From Streptomyces broussonetiae (GTDB lineage: Bacteria > Actinomycetota > Actinomycetes > Streptomycetales > Streptomycetaceae): a stretch of DNA of 64,000 nucleotides. Below are positions 36,748-44,528 of the stretch, in pieces. Below the pieces are notes generated by a model. It was given only the letters and a program-made list of their open reading frames with translations, did not search any database and was not told the origin of the DNA. Location: assembly GCF_009796285.1 (NCBI RefSeq), contig NZ_CP047020.1, positions 3,410,001 through 3,474,000 on the forward strand, read 5' to 3'. The translations under genes and the position numbers were made by a program. Position 1 is the stretch's first letter; every line of letters begins with the position of its first letter.

Positions 36748-37629
36748 TCAGCGCTTGGCGACGAGTTGCACGTCCAGGTCGACCCGGATGCTCGGTCCGA
36801 CGACCGCGATGCCGCGCGCCAGCATGGACTGCCAGCTGACCGTGAAGTCGTCACGGTGCAGCTCGGTGGTGGCCCGGCAGGCGGCCCGCACCTCGCCCTC
36901 CATGCCGTTGCCGAGCCCGAGGTACTCGGTGTCGAGCGTGACCGTGCGCGTCACACCGTGCAGCGACAGCGCGCCGGTGACCGCCCACCGGCTGCCGCCC
37001 TTGTGCACGAACCGGTCGCTGTAGAACTCCAGCGTCGGGAACCGCCGCACGTCCAGGAAGTCCGCCGACCGCAGATGGTCGTCACGCATCCGCACCCCCG
37101 TGTCGATCGACGCGGCGTCGATCACGACGTGCATCGCCGACCGCTCCACCCGCTCGCCGATCCGCACCGCTCCGGCAAAGGAGGCGAACCGCCCATGGAT
37201 CTTGGCCAGCCCGATGTGCCGCGCGGTGAAGGAGATCGAGGAGTGCGTCGGCTCGATCTCCCAGTCACCCGGCGCCGGCGGCTCGGGCGGCTGGGACACC
37301 TGGAGGATCACATCGCCCAGCGAGGCGAGGGAGTTCTCGCCGACCAGCGCGGTCGCGCGGAAGGGCGTGTAGCCCTCGGCCGACACCGCGAGCCGGTACT
37401 CCCCCGCCGGCACCATCGCCATGAACGAACCGTAGGGGTCCGTCCCGCCGCTCATGACCTTGCGGCCCATGGTGTCCGTGACCGCGAACTCGGCACCCAT
37501 GACCGGCTCGTTGACCGGATCGACCACCCGGCAGCTGAGCACTCCCGCATCGGGCGGCGTCCGGACTCCCACCAGAGGGCTCGTCGGTTGCTTCCGGTCG
37601 GTCCGGTTACCCAGCCAGCGGCCGAACAT
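36748..37629 (-). CDS. YceI-family protein with carboxypeptidase-regulatory-like domain
   Basis: About 293 residues from ATG 37629 (MFGRWLGNRTDRK). After a short N-terminus comes a CarboxypepD_reg-like Ig-fold (VLSCRVVDPVNEPVMGAEF; GEYRLAVSAEGYTP). The C-terminal YceI domain follows, with WEIEPTHSSISFTARHIGLAKIHGRF and GALSLHGVTRTVTLDTEYLG. YceI proteins bind isoprenoid chains in a lipocalin-like barrel. The fusion is recurrent in Streptomyces. No signal peptide is obvious. Four tandem repeats lie just past its stop. Confidence 0.82.
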   Translation of the reverse strand: MFGRWLGNRTDRKQPTSPLVGVRTPPDAGVLSCRVVDPVNEPVMGAEFAVTDTMGRKVMSGGTDPYGSFMAMVPAGEYRLAVSAEGYTPFRATALVGENSLASLGDVILQVSQPPEPPAPGDWEIEPTHSSISFTARHIGLAKIHGRFASFAGAVRIGERVERSAMHVVIDAASIDTGVRMRDDHLRSADFLDVRRFPTLEFYSDRFVHKGGSRWAVTGALSLHGVTRTVTLDTEYLGLGNGMEGEVRAACRATTELHRDDFTVSWQSMLARGIAVVGPSIRVDLDVQLVAKR

Positions 37630-37755
37630 GTACGACACCCCTGTACGCCTCGACATCACCTGTTGCCGAAGGTTCATTCGATCACTGATGCGGCTTTCGA
37701 GGCAACACGGGCCCACATCGCGGGAATCCAGCACATGCGCCGGAACTGAGCAGAA

Positions 37756-38592
37756 TTAGGAGTTCAGGCTCCGGTTTCGTACAGTCGGCACACGGCTCAG
37801 CTCGATCCCGAACTGCTCCCGGTACGCCGTCAGCACCTCCTCGTCCGTCGCCAACTCCCGTGTCCCGCGCCCGCCGTCGGCGGCCGTCGTCTTCAGGGTG
37901 CGCCCGCCGAGCGTGATCCGTCCCCCGTCCTCGGTGATCCGTGAACAGACCAGCGATCCGGTGAAGTGCGACAACGGCGAGGTGCTGTGCCACCAGGCAC
38001 CGGCTCTGAAGTCCCCGAGCGCCCTCGGGCGCGTCTCCAGCCGGTACTGGGGTGTGCCGCCCAGTACGACATCAAGGTCCCCGGCCTCCGCCGGGCCGCC
38101 GCCGCGCGCCCCTGCCGGGTCCGGCCCGGCGGCCACGATCCGGAACTCCCCGCCCGGATCGGGCTGCTCCCCGCGCTCCGTGTACCTCAGCGGAAAGTGG
38201 CTGTGCGCCCCGAACCCGACATCGGCGAGCCAGGTGTCCCCCTCCACCGTCCGCACGCGCAGCGCGAGATGGTCGTACGGGATGCCGAGCCGCCCCCCGT
38301 CGCCGTACACGCGTGCCGCGAGCAGGTCGACCTCGTAGCCGAGGGCGGCGAGCAACGCGCCGAACGCGCCGTTCAGTTCGTAGCAGAATCCGCCCCTTCG
38401 CGCCCCGATCACCTTGTCCAGCAGCCGCTTCTCCTCCAGCACGATCTCCTCGCCGAGATGGATGGACAGATTCTCGAAGGGAACGGCCCGCAGATGGCAC
38501 AGATGCAGCCGACGCAGCGCCTGGCCGGTGGGCCGCTGCGGGGGCGCGGCCCCGATCCGGTGGAGGTAGGCGTCGACCTGACTCGAGTTCAT
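37756..38592 (-). CDS. Arylamine N-acetyltransferase
   Basis: 278 residues with the Cys-His-Asp triad: Cys70 in RRGGFCYELNGAF, His108 in GIPYDHLALRV and Asp124 in WLADVGFGAH. It transfers acetyl from acetyl-CoA to arylamines or arylhydroxylamines, and related enzymes act as amide synthases in ansamycin biosynthesis. It starts four bases before the stop of the truncated comEC reading on the same strand. Confidence 0.93.
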   Translation of the reverse strand: MNSSQVDAYLHRIGAAPPQRPTGQALRRLHLCHLRAVPFENLSIHLGEEIVLEEKRLLDKVIGARRGGFCYELNGAFGALLAALGYEVDLLAARVYGDGGRLGIPYDHLALRVRTVEGDTWLADVGFGAHSHFPLRYTERGEQPDPGGEFRIVAAGPDPAGARGGGPAEAGDLDVVLGGTPQYRLETRPRALGDFRAGAWWHSTSPLSHFTGSLVCSRITEDGGRITLGGRTLKTTAADGGRGTRELATDEEVLTAYREQFGIELSRVPTVRNRSLNS

Positions 38593-38596
38593 GTGC

Positions 38597-38830
38597 TCAG
38601 TCTCTCGTCACCCGCAGCCGACCGCCCGTCCCGCCCGTCCCGGTGACCGCCAGCCCTCCGTCCCGGTCGGTGCGCAGCACCAGCGCGCCGCCCGCCCGCA
38701 GCGCGGCCACCGTCGACGGCGCCGGGTGGCCGTAGGGGTTGCCTGCGCCGACGGAGATCAGGGCCACCCGGGGAGCCGCGAGCCGTATCAGCTCCGGATC
38801 CTGATAGGCCGAGCCGTGGTGCCATAACTT
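38597..38830 (-). pseudogene. comEC: comEC 3' fragment, interrupted by the integrative element
   Basis: The minus-strand reading KLWHHGSAYQDPELIRLAAP...SVGAGNPYGHPAPSTVAALR to TGA 38597-38599 is the conserved C-terminus of the DNA-internalisation protein ComEC/Rec2 (metallo-beta-lactamase-like domain). Homology stops at the Lys codon at 38828-38830. Immediately beyond it is the serine integrase's promoter and gene. The upstream part of comEC is not in this window. The gene is therefore split by insertion, and this junction marks one attachment-site end. Confidence 0.85.
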
Positions 38831-38865
38831 CCTTGAGACGTATCTACTCCTTTATCTTTGACGAC
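38820..38865. other. Putative left attachment site of integrative element
   Basis: The boundary between the comEC tail and the integrase gene must contain the hybrid attachment site. ComEC homology ends near 38,830 and the integrase ATG is at 38,866. Without the other end or an empty site, the crossover dinucleotide cannot be defined. Confidence 0.5.
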
Positions 38866-40362
38866 ATGAAGACCACCACCAGGGTCCGCCGCGTCGGCAT
38901 CTACGTCCGCATCTCAGATGACCGTGAGGGAGGCGGACTTGGCGTGAAGCGCCAGGAGGACGACTGCCGCCTCCTCGCCGCTGCGCTCGGCTGGAAGGTC
39001 GTGGAGGTGTACGTCGACAACGACGTGACCGCCGCCGACCGCCGGAAGAAGCGCAAGGACTACATCCGGATGCTGGAGGACGTGAAGTCCGGCCACATCG
39101 ACGCCGTGATCTCCTGGCACCCGGACCGCCTTTACCGCCAGCCCGCAGAGCTGGAGGACCTGATCATCATCGTGGAGGAGCACAAGACCGAGATCGCATC
39201 CGTCAAGGCGGGCGACCTCGATCTGAGCACCCCCACGGGCCGGCTCGTGGCCCGGATGCTCGGCGCCATCGCGAAGTACGAGGTCGAGCACAAGCAGGAA
39301 CGCATCATCCGCAAGGTTCAGGAGCTGGTGGCGGCCGGAAAGATTCACAACTCCGGCCACCGACCCTTCGGTTACACCCGCCTCTTCGACGGCGAGGGCC
39401 CGCGCCGGAAGATCCTCGGCGAGATCCTCAACGCGGAGGAGGCCCGGTACGTGGAGCGCTGGGCGGACCGAGCCCTGGAGGGCGAGAAGCTGTACAGCCT
39501 GGTCCTGGACGCCCACGAGAACGGTGTGAAGACCACCACCGGTGGAGAGTTCACGTACCAGGCCATGCGGGCCCTGCTCATGTCCGCCCGTATCTCCGGC
39601 CGCAAGGAGCACAAGGGTGAGATCAAGGGGAAGGCCGTTTGGCCCGCGATCATCTCGCCGGAGAAGAGCGACGCCCTCCGGGCCCTGCTCGCCGCCCGGT
39701 CCGAGGAGCACAAGGCGGAGTTCGGGGAGCGCGACGCCACCGCCCTGAAGTACCCGCTGTCCGGCCTGGTCCGCTGCACCTGCAAGGTCCCGCACGTCGT
39801 GGGTGAGCCCTGTGCCTGCAAGGAGGAAGGGCGGCAGCACCACAAGATGAGCACGGGCCAACGCGGGGACAAGGACATGTCCATCTATACGTGCAAGAAA
39901 GAAGGGGGCGGCTGCGGCGGCCGTACGATCCAGATCCCTGACCTGGAGCCGCTGGTGGAGAAGCTCCTCTTCGCGCGTCTGGAGGAGATCGAGGTGGCCA
40001 CCGAGGAGGACCCCGCCGACCCGCGCCCGGAGCTGGAGGCCAAGCTCGTCCGCTGGGAGAAGCGGAAGGGGGAGCTGGAGGACGAACTCCTGGATGGCGA
40101 CCGCCCAGCCCGGGAGATCCAGGATGCGATCGACAAGCTCAACGTCCGTATGGCCGACGCCCGCCGGGAGATCGCCCATTACTCCGTCAAGGCCAACCTC
40201 ACCGAGGTGAGCGCGGTCGAACTGCGCAAGGCGTGGAAGGACTACTCAGTCCCCCGGAAGCAGTCGGTGTACCGGGGGCTGATCAGGGAGATCCTGATCC
40301 ACCCCGCGACCCGGCCCTTCAACGTCTGGAATCCGGACCGGATCGAGGTGTTCTGGAAGTAG
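38866..40362 (+). CDS. Large serine recombinase (integrase)
   Basis: 498 residues from ATG 38866 (MKTTTRVRRV). A TTG at 38833 is in frame but less likely. It has an N-terminal resolvase domain with the nucleophile Ser17 in GIYVRISDDR and an Arg-rich active site in WHPDRLYRQPAEL. The recombinase domain follows (NSGHRPFGYTRLF), then a zinc ribbon (LVRCTCKVP, CACKEE, YTCKKEGGGCGG) and a Lys/Glu coiled coil. This class catalyses unidirectional attP x attB integration, with excision needing a directionality factor. It lies 35 bp from the interrupted comEC, which strongly implies it created the insertion. Confidence 0.95.
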   Translation: MKTTTRVRRVGIYVRISDDREGGGLGVKRQEDDCRLLAAALGWKVVEVYVDNDVTAADRRKKRKDYIRMLEDVKSGHIDAVISWHPDRLYRQPAELEDLIIIVEEHKTEIASVKAGDLDLSTPTGRLVARMLGAIAKYEVEHKQERIIRKVQELVAAGKIHNSGHRPFGYTRLFDGEGPRRKILGEILNAEEARYVERWADRALEGEKLYSLVLDAHENGVKTTTGGEFTYQAMRALLMSARISGRKEHKGEIKGKAVWPAIISPEKSDALRALLAARSEEHKAEFGERDATALKYPLSGLVRCTCKVPHVVGEPCACKEEGRQHHKMSTGQRGDKDMSIYTCKKEGGGCGGRTIQIPDLEPLVEKLLFARLEEIEVATEEDPADPRPELEAKLVRWEKRKGELEDELLDGDRPAREIQDAIDKLNVRMADARREIAHYSVKANLTEVSAVELRKAWKDYSVPRKQSVYRGLIREILIHPATRPFNVWNPDRIEVFWK

Positions 40363-40363
40363 G

Positions 40364-41230
40364 TCAGGGAGCGGCCTTGCGCCACGGTGCAGCGGGATCG
40401 GCCAGGGTATCGAGGATCAGCTCACACCAGGTCACCGCCGCGTTGACGGTGAGACGGGCGTGACGTACCCCTAGCCCAGACGGTGCGCTCGCCTGTCCAT
40501 GGCCACTCCCGAAGCCCTGGTTACGCAGTTCGGCGACACCGACGGCAATGTTCACCGAGCCGGAAAGGATCTTCTTCACGGCCTTACTACCGTCGGGGCC
40601 GTCAGGAGCCGAACCGGCGTCGAGCTTCAGTGCCTTCTGAACCGTGCTGACCAGAACGGGGAGCGCGGCGTTCTTGTCGACCTCGATGCCCAGCTCCCGG
40701 AGAGCCGTCTTCGCCGTCGCCTCGATGAGCTGCTTGGCGGCCCCAATGGCCCCGTGAGGGTCGGTGGTCAAGTCTCTCCTGATCCGCTCCAGCTCGACCA
40801 CGATCCCCGAGCTGTCACTCAGGACGCTCAGGTCACGGGCGAGAAGAGGGATGGGCGGATGCTTCCAGGAAATTCGGCCGCTCGCATCGAGCAAGAAGCC
40901 ATCCCGCTCCAGCCGAACGCCGATGTCCTCCAGCCACTTTGGGGTGCCCTGCTGGTTGGGGTCCCGATACGCGCGAATGAAGTCCTCGAAGACGAGGAGG
41001 GCTCGCCGTACGTGTTCGGGATCGGACCAGTTCACGCCTTCCGCGTACAGCATGAACGTGGTCCGCCGCTGCCCGGGATCGTCGTACTTCAGATCCTCCG
41101 GAGGTATAGGTGCGAACCCATGGTCCTCCCACAGCTCCTCCACGATCCGGATGGTCAGGTCCGTGGCGAGCGAGCGAAATGCGTTGCGGGTCGCTGGACT
41201 CACCAGCTCCCTACGGGCAGTGACGGTCAT
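40364..41230 (-). CDS. Abortive-infection (Abi_C-type) family protein
   Basis: 288 residues, convergent to the integrase (one base apart). The C-terminal half reads DPHGAIGAAKQLIEATAKTA, then an ELRNQGFGSGHGQ motif and a final helix TWCELILDTL. This is the pattern of the Abi_C domain found in phage-exclusion and HEPN-like proteins (R-N-x-x-G-x-G-H). The N-terminal half is an uncharacterised helical domain. It is the likely phage-defence cargo of the element. The exact mechanism is unknown; an HEPN-type RNase activity is an inference from the R-N...H spacing. Confidence 0.7.
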   Translation of the reverse strand: MTVTARRELVSPATRNAFRSLATDLTIRIVEELWEDHGFAPIPPEDLKYDDPGQRRTTFMLYAEGVNWSDPEHVRRALLVFEDFIRAYRDPNQQGTPKWLEDIGVRLERDGFLLDASGRISWKHPPIPLLARDLSVLSDSSGIVVELERIRRDLTTDPHGAIGAAKQLIEATAKTALRELGIEVDKNAALPVLVSTVQKALKLDAGSAPDGPDGSKAVKKILSGSVNIAVGVAELRNQGFGSGHGQASAPSGLGVRHARLTVNAAVTWCELILDTLADPAAPWRKAAP

Positions 41231-41286
41231 GGTCTGAAGATACGAGCAGGCGGTGACACCGTCATGGCCTTTTCCGACAAACGTGC

Positions 41287-41562
41287 TCAGGTCTTCTGAG
41301 CAGCCCTGATCAGGTCACTCTTCACCCGGCGGAGCATCCGGGTCTGGGCCATCGTCAGCGGTGGGGCGGTGGCCAACTGCCGCTGGACCCAGGCGGCCTC
41401 CAGGCGCTCCCGCTCAGCGAAGTCCCTCTGGGCCTTCACGACGACCTGGACGAACTTCCGCAGTGCAGGGGGCCGCACGGTCTTGCCCTCCACCCGCAGG
41501 GCGTAGGAGCGACGCCGGAAGCCCCTCGGGGCCTCCGGGTCGATGATGACGAGGTTCTTCAC
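41287..41562 (-). CDS. Small basic protein of element operon
   Basis: 91 residues from GTG 41562, whose first bases overlap the upstream stop (GTGA). Rich in Arg/Lys (RRRSYALRVEGKTVRPPALR, RMLRRVKSDLIRAAQKT) with predicted helices; possibly nucleic-acid binding. No family recognised. It is the last gene of a leftward operon of six overlapping small genes that starts with a Phd/YefM-like gene. Confidence 0.6.
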   Translation of the reverse strand: MKNLVIIDPEAPRGFRRRSYALRVEGKTVRPPALRKFVQVVVKAQRDFAERERLEAAWVQRQLATAPPLTMAQTRMLRRVKSDLIRAAQKT

Positions 41563-41729
41563 GGGCGGAACTCCGGCTGGGCGGGCTCGTATCCGTTGTC
41601 CCCTATGACGGGGCACAGGGACGAGCCGTCGAAGTGGGACCACTCGGGGACGGGGCCCCAGGCCGCGATCCAGTCGTCCGGCTGCACCCGCTGGAGGGGC
41701 TCGCCGCACTCCGGGCAGCGCACGGTCAT
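41559..41729 (-). CDS. Small zinc-ribbon-like protein
   Basis: 56 residues, MTVRCPECGEPLQRVQPDDW... with one CxxC at the N-terminus and a later single Cys (SSLCPVIGDNG). It overlaps its upstream neighbour by four bases (41726-41729) and its downstream neighbour by four. The arrangement supports translation even though the protein is tiny. Function unknown. Confidence 0.55.
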   Translation of the reverse strand: MTVRCPECGEPLQRVQPDDWIAAWGPVPEWSHFDGSSLCPVIGDNGYEPAQPEFRP

Positions 41730-41899
41730 CCCTGGGCCTCCACCCGGATCCAGTAGGTGGGGTTCTGCTCGGCCTCCCGGGCCTTCAGGGCGTCCACCTG
41801 CTCCTGCGTCGCGTCGGTGACGATGTACACGACGCCCTGAGTGGGCGTGTGCTCGGGCGCGTTGCTGAACGCGGTCACCGTGAAGAGCTGCTCGTCCAT
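41726..41899 (-). CDS. Small hypothetical protein
   Basis: 57 residues from ATG 41899 (MDEQLFTVTAFSNAPEH), ending ...NPTYWIRVEAQG. It has a mixed beta-alpha pattern (GVVYIVTDATQEQVDALKAR). The ATG shares its first base region with the stop of the preceding gene, so it belongs to the same overlapping operon. Not recognised. Confidence 0.55.
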   Translation of the reverse strand: MDEQLFTVTAFSNAPEHTPTQGVVYIVTDATQEQVDALKAREAEQNPTYWIRVEAQG

Positions 41900-42150
41900 C
41901 AGACGCTCCCCTGGGTCCACGCGGTCCGGCTGTCGTAGGACAGGCCGCCCTCACGCTCCGATCGGGCTCGGGAGCCCTCGAAGACCTCCTGGGCCCTCTC
42001 CGGGTCGTACGAGACGAGCTGCATTCCGCTGTGCGGATACGCGTAGGCCCAGCACACGGCCGCGTGCCCGTCGTTCATCGCCAGGAGGCCCACACGATCC
42101 CCTCCGGCCGTCTCGTAATACGCCTGCTGATTCCACTCCAGCTCCGCCAT
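41899..42150 (-). CDS. Small hypothetical protein
   Basis: 83 residues, MAELEWNQQAYYETAGGDRV..., with strands around VGLLAMNDGHAAVCWAYAYP and MQLVSYDPERAQEVFEGS. The start overlaps the preceding stop by one base. It has an AGGAGGG ribosome site upstream (inside the preceding gene end). No family recognised. Confidence 0.6.
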   Translation of the reverse strand: MAELEWNQQAYYETAGGDRVGLLAMNDGHAAVCWAYAYPHSGMQLVSYDPERAQEVFEGSRARSEREGGLSYDSRTAWTQGSV

Positions 42151-42527
42151 CAGCCCTCCTTCTTGGGGACGGGCTGCCACACGTGGTTGAGCCCTCCGGC
42201 CTCGAAGAGCCGCTTGACGTCCTCGACGTGGTACAGGTCGAGACACTCGATACCCAGGTCACCGATCCAGTGGATGGTGACCTCGTCCAGGTCACTGGTA
42301 GCCGAGACATCGTCGTTGGTACCGCCCAGGACGATGGCGACCTCCTGCATGGTCATCAGGCGGTCCAGGCAGTCATGGCACTTGAAGCGCGGGGCCACCA
42401 GAGCGGTGCCGAACTCGTAATAGATGTCGGACTCGCCGATGTAGTAGACGCCCTGGTCTCCGGCCTTGAGCTTCAGGTCCATCATGATGTGGTCCATCGG
42501 ACCCTGGTCGCCGTAGATCTGTCCCAT
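42150..42527 (-). CDS. Hypothetical protein with CxxC
   Basis: 125 residues from ATG 42527 (MGQIYGDQGPMDHIMMDLKL). It contains YYIGESDIYYEFGTALVAP, a single CHDCLDRLM zinc-ribbon half, and DLDEVTIHWIGDLGIECLDL. The start is two bases after the stop of the Phd/YefM-like gene, the position where a toxin would sit in a toxin-antitoxin operon. It has no recognisable toxin fold. Confidence 0.6.
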   Translation of the reverse strand: MGQIYGDQGPMDHIMMDLKLKAGDQGVYYIGESDIYYEFGTALVAPRFKCHDCLDRLMTMQEVAIVLGGTNDDVSATSDLDEVTIHWIGDLGIECLDLYHVEDVKRLFEAGGLNHVWQPVPKKEG

Positions 42528-42529
42528 GT

Positions 42530-42745
42530 TCAGCCCACTTCGCTCTCGGGCATAGCGCCCTCTCGAATCCCCTGGAGTTCCTGCCACTCGGGAATCGGCA
42601 GCAGGACGACGACCGGCTTTCCGTGGCGCTCGATGACGACGGGCTTCTCGGCCATCTCGACGAAGCTGACCACGGACGCTATCTGCGCGCGGAAGTCCGC
42701 AGCGGAGACGGATTTGGTGGACTTCCACCGGGCGGTGCTGTTCAT
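42530..42745 (-). CDS. Phd/YefM-family antitoxin-like protein
   Basis: 71 residues from ATG 42745. The sequence KSVSAADFRAQIASVVSFVE, then KPVVIERHGKPVVVLLPIPEWQEL, is the classic Phd/YefM N-terminal DNA-binding fold. The C-terminal toxin-neutralising tail is short (QGIREGAMPESEVG). The gene is preceded by a leaderless-type promoter with a 15-bp palindrome. No Doc, YoeB, RelE or PIN toxin follows. Instead it leads an operon of five unknown small genes. Confidence 0.8.
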   Translation of the reverse strand: MNSTARWKSTKSVSAADFRAQIASVVSFVEMAEKPVVIERHGKPVVVLLPIPEWQELQGIREGAMPESEVG

Positions 42746-42752
42746 GGCGAGG

Positions 42753-42789
42753 ACAGTAGGCAGAACATGCAGACCGTGCAATTTGCACG
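42753..42789 (-). promoter_or_regulatory. Leaderless promoter with palindromic operator for the antitoxin-like operon
   Basis: On the minus strand, TTGCAC (-35), a 17-base spacer and TACTGT (-10, complement of 42753-42758) end seven bases before the ATG at 42745. The transcript would therefore begin at or next to the start codon. The -35 is inside the perfect palindrome CGTGCAA-T-TTGCACG (42775-42789). This fits autorepression by the Phd/YefM-like protein. Confidence 0.6.
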
Positions 42790-42967
42790 ACGACTTACTA
42801 CAAGGATTCCTGGTAATAGCGGACCTGCGGAAACAACGAATGAAACGGTCCTACCTGCGGATACGTCGAGCGAAACTCGTCGACGGCCGTCTCACATGTC
42901 GGAATGAGATTTATAAATCCTGCCCTGCACTCCTGGAATTGCCGGAGCGGGCCGGCCGCAGCTCGTG

Positions 42968-42992
42968 ATTGTGGTCCATCCTGGACCACAAT
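42968..42992. repeat. Hairpin 1 with ATCCT loop
   Basis: ATTGTGGTCC pairs perfectly with GGACCACAAT (10 bp) around ATCCT. Confidence 0.85.
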
Positions 42993-43032
42993 GGGGACGA
43001 GTCCCAGGCCGGGGCGAGGCGTACGGCGATGA

Positions 43033-43057
43033 ATTGCAGCTCATCCTGAGCTGTAAT
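43033..43057. repeat. Hairpin 2 with ATCCT loop
   Basis: ATTGCAGCTC pairs with GAGCTGTAAT (9 of 10 plus one G-T) around ATCCT. Start is 65 bp from hairpin 1. Confidence 0.85.
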
Positions 43058-43097
43058 GGTGAGGGCAGGGCCAGCCCCGGAGGAACGCTGCAGGTCA

Positions 43098-43128
43098 GGG
43101 GTTGGGAGGCATCCTGCCTCCCAACCCC
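43098..43128. repeat. Hairpin 3 with ATCCT loop
   Basis: GGGGTTGGGAGGC pairs perfectly with GCCTCCCAACCCC (13 bp) around ATCCT. Its start is again 65 bp after the previous hairpin's start. Confidence 0.85.
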
Positions 43129-43190
43129 AGTGCAATGGGCGGAAAGGGGCCGGTGTTAGCGGAGGGCTCGTAGGTCGGCTGGGCCTGCGC

Positions 43191-44528
43191 TCAGGCCGGA
43201 AGGCCCATCAGTCGCCGCCGCATCTCGGTCACGCGCTCCTTCAGCGCGGCCTCCTCCTCCGGCGTGGAGGGCTTGGTGACCTCCAGGGGCGACCCGGCCA
43301 TCGTGGGCTGCACAGGCGTCTGCGGGGCAGCCCGAGGGATCGTCTGGTCCTTCTCGATCAGGTTGCCCTGAACGGCCGTCAGCGGGCCACTCGACGACTC
43401 CTCGGGCGCCTCCTGCTCCTGTGTCTGGGCCACGAGGTACGTGTGGATGCGCTCCTCGGCCTCCAGAGCCGACCCCTGATACGTCAGCAGGTCCAGGAGC
43501 GTGGTGTCGCCCTTGGTCTCCGCGATGTGCCGGGCCAGCCGTAGGCGCGATCCCCGGGTCTTCCACATCTGGTAGGCCTGATAGCCCAGGGCGGTCTTCC
43601 TGCGGGCCACGACGATCCGCTCCTTGCGGTGGGCCTCGGTCTTGTCGTCACGGCGGTGGGCCAGGGCGTACACGCCCACCTCGCGGACGTAGGGGTCGAT
43701 CAGCTCGCTGAAGTCCACGACCGCCACGGTCCTGCGGCCCTGCTTGGTCCGGGTGACCCAGCGTTCGCCGTTCTTCTCCCAGGAAGCGATCCGGTCCCGG
43801 GTCTGCCGTGTGCTCAGCCCGGTGATGCGCTCGATGGTGGCCAGGTCGGTCTCGGTCCTCTCGAAGCCGAAGGCCAGGGCCAGCGCCCATCCCGCGTCAC
43901 CCAGCCCCTGGAGTCCGTGGACCTTGGTGTTGCTCCAGACGTCGAGGGCCGGGTCCAGGGACTCGACCTGCTCCTTCGCAATACCGGCGGTTTGCCGCAC
44001 ATTGTGCGTCTCAAGATCCTTCTTACCCCCAACCACGTCCAGGATGGGGTCACCCACCTCCTGGCCCAGAGTGGTAGAAGAACTAATAAGGGGACAAGCA
44101 CTATGTGCGGCAGACCGCCGGTATCGGATGACCCCCAGATGCATGGGTCTGGCGTGGTCTCCGTCGATGCCGTACTCGCCCCGGGTGGTGCAGGAGAGCA
44201 GCACCGAGCGCTGGCCTTCCAGGGGGATGACGCCCGAGGTCCCGCGAGACGGACGACCGAAGAGCGCCTCCATGCTCAGCCCGGAGACGACCTCGATGGA
44301 GCGGGCACCGGTGGTGCAGGCGTCAGGGTTCAGGGTGAGGGCGACGGCGACCCTGGCCTCGTGGACGGAAACCACTCCGTCGAGCAGGGCCTGCCGAATG
44401 CCGATGAGCACGGAGTCGCGGCCCGCTCGGTCCTCGGAGGGCCGGGGATTCCTGCTAAAGTGGGGGAGCACTTGAACCTCTCGTGCCCGTCGAAGGTTGG
44501 CGAGGGGATTGAAAGGCCGGGACGCCAT
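43191..44528 (-). CDS. Winged-helix protein, possible replication or regulatory protein of the element
   Basis: 445 residues, unknown family. An N-terminal part with RRAREVQVLPHFSRNPRPSE precedes a middle section. A clear helix-turn-helix/winged segment (TDLATIERITGLSTRQTRDR then IASWEKNGERWVTRTKQGRR) begins near residue 225. A Lys/Arg-rich helical region follows, with a Gln/Glu/Pro tail at the C-terminus. Its size, position and flanking hairpins and inverted iterons resemble initiator or copy-control proteins of actinobacterial elements, but no Rep motif is visible. It is divergent from the HNH gene. Confidence 0.55.
   Translation of the reverse strand: MASRPFNPLANLRRAREVQVLPHFSRNPRPSEDRAGRDSVLIGIRQALLDGVVSVHEARVAVALTLNPDACTTGARSIEVVSGLSMEALFGRPSRGTSGVIPLEGQRSVLLSCTTRGEYGIDGDHARPMHLGVIRYRRSAAHSACPLISSSTTLGQEVGDPILDVVGGKKDLETHNVRQTAGIAKEQVESLDPALDVWSNTKVHGLQGLGDAGWALALAFGFERTETDLATIERITGLSTRQTRDRIASWEKNGERWVTRTKQGRRTVAVVDFSELIDPYVREVGVYALAHRRDDKTEAHRKERIVVARRKTALGYQAYQMWKTRGSRLRLARHIAETKGDTTLLDLLTYQGSALEAEERIHTYLVAQTQEQEAPEESSSGPLTAVQGNLIEKDQTIPRAAPQTPVQPTMAGSPLEVTKPSTPEEEAALKERVTEMRRRLMGLPA

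Larger units (their letters stand above)
42790..43190. other. Intergenic region with three ATCCT-loop hairpins
   Basis: No gene is supported here. The region has an inverted copy of an iteron-like element (42908-42942). It also has three strong hairpins whose stems differ but whose loops are all ATCCT: 42968-42992, 43033-43057 and 43098-43128. They sit 65 bp apart, downstream of the winged-helix gene that ends at 43191. Confidence 0.8.

Noticed and set aside
42150..42527. Annotating the 125-residue protein as the toxin of the Phd/YefM-like gene
   Set aside because: Position fits, but there is no Doc, RelE/YoeB or PIN motif; left as hypothetical.
42968..43128. The three ATCCT hairpins as integron attC sites or simple terminators
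   Set aside because: No integron integrase or R-box core sites are present, and terminators would not be expected to keep an identical loop in unrelated stems at an exact 65-bp spacing.
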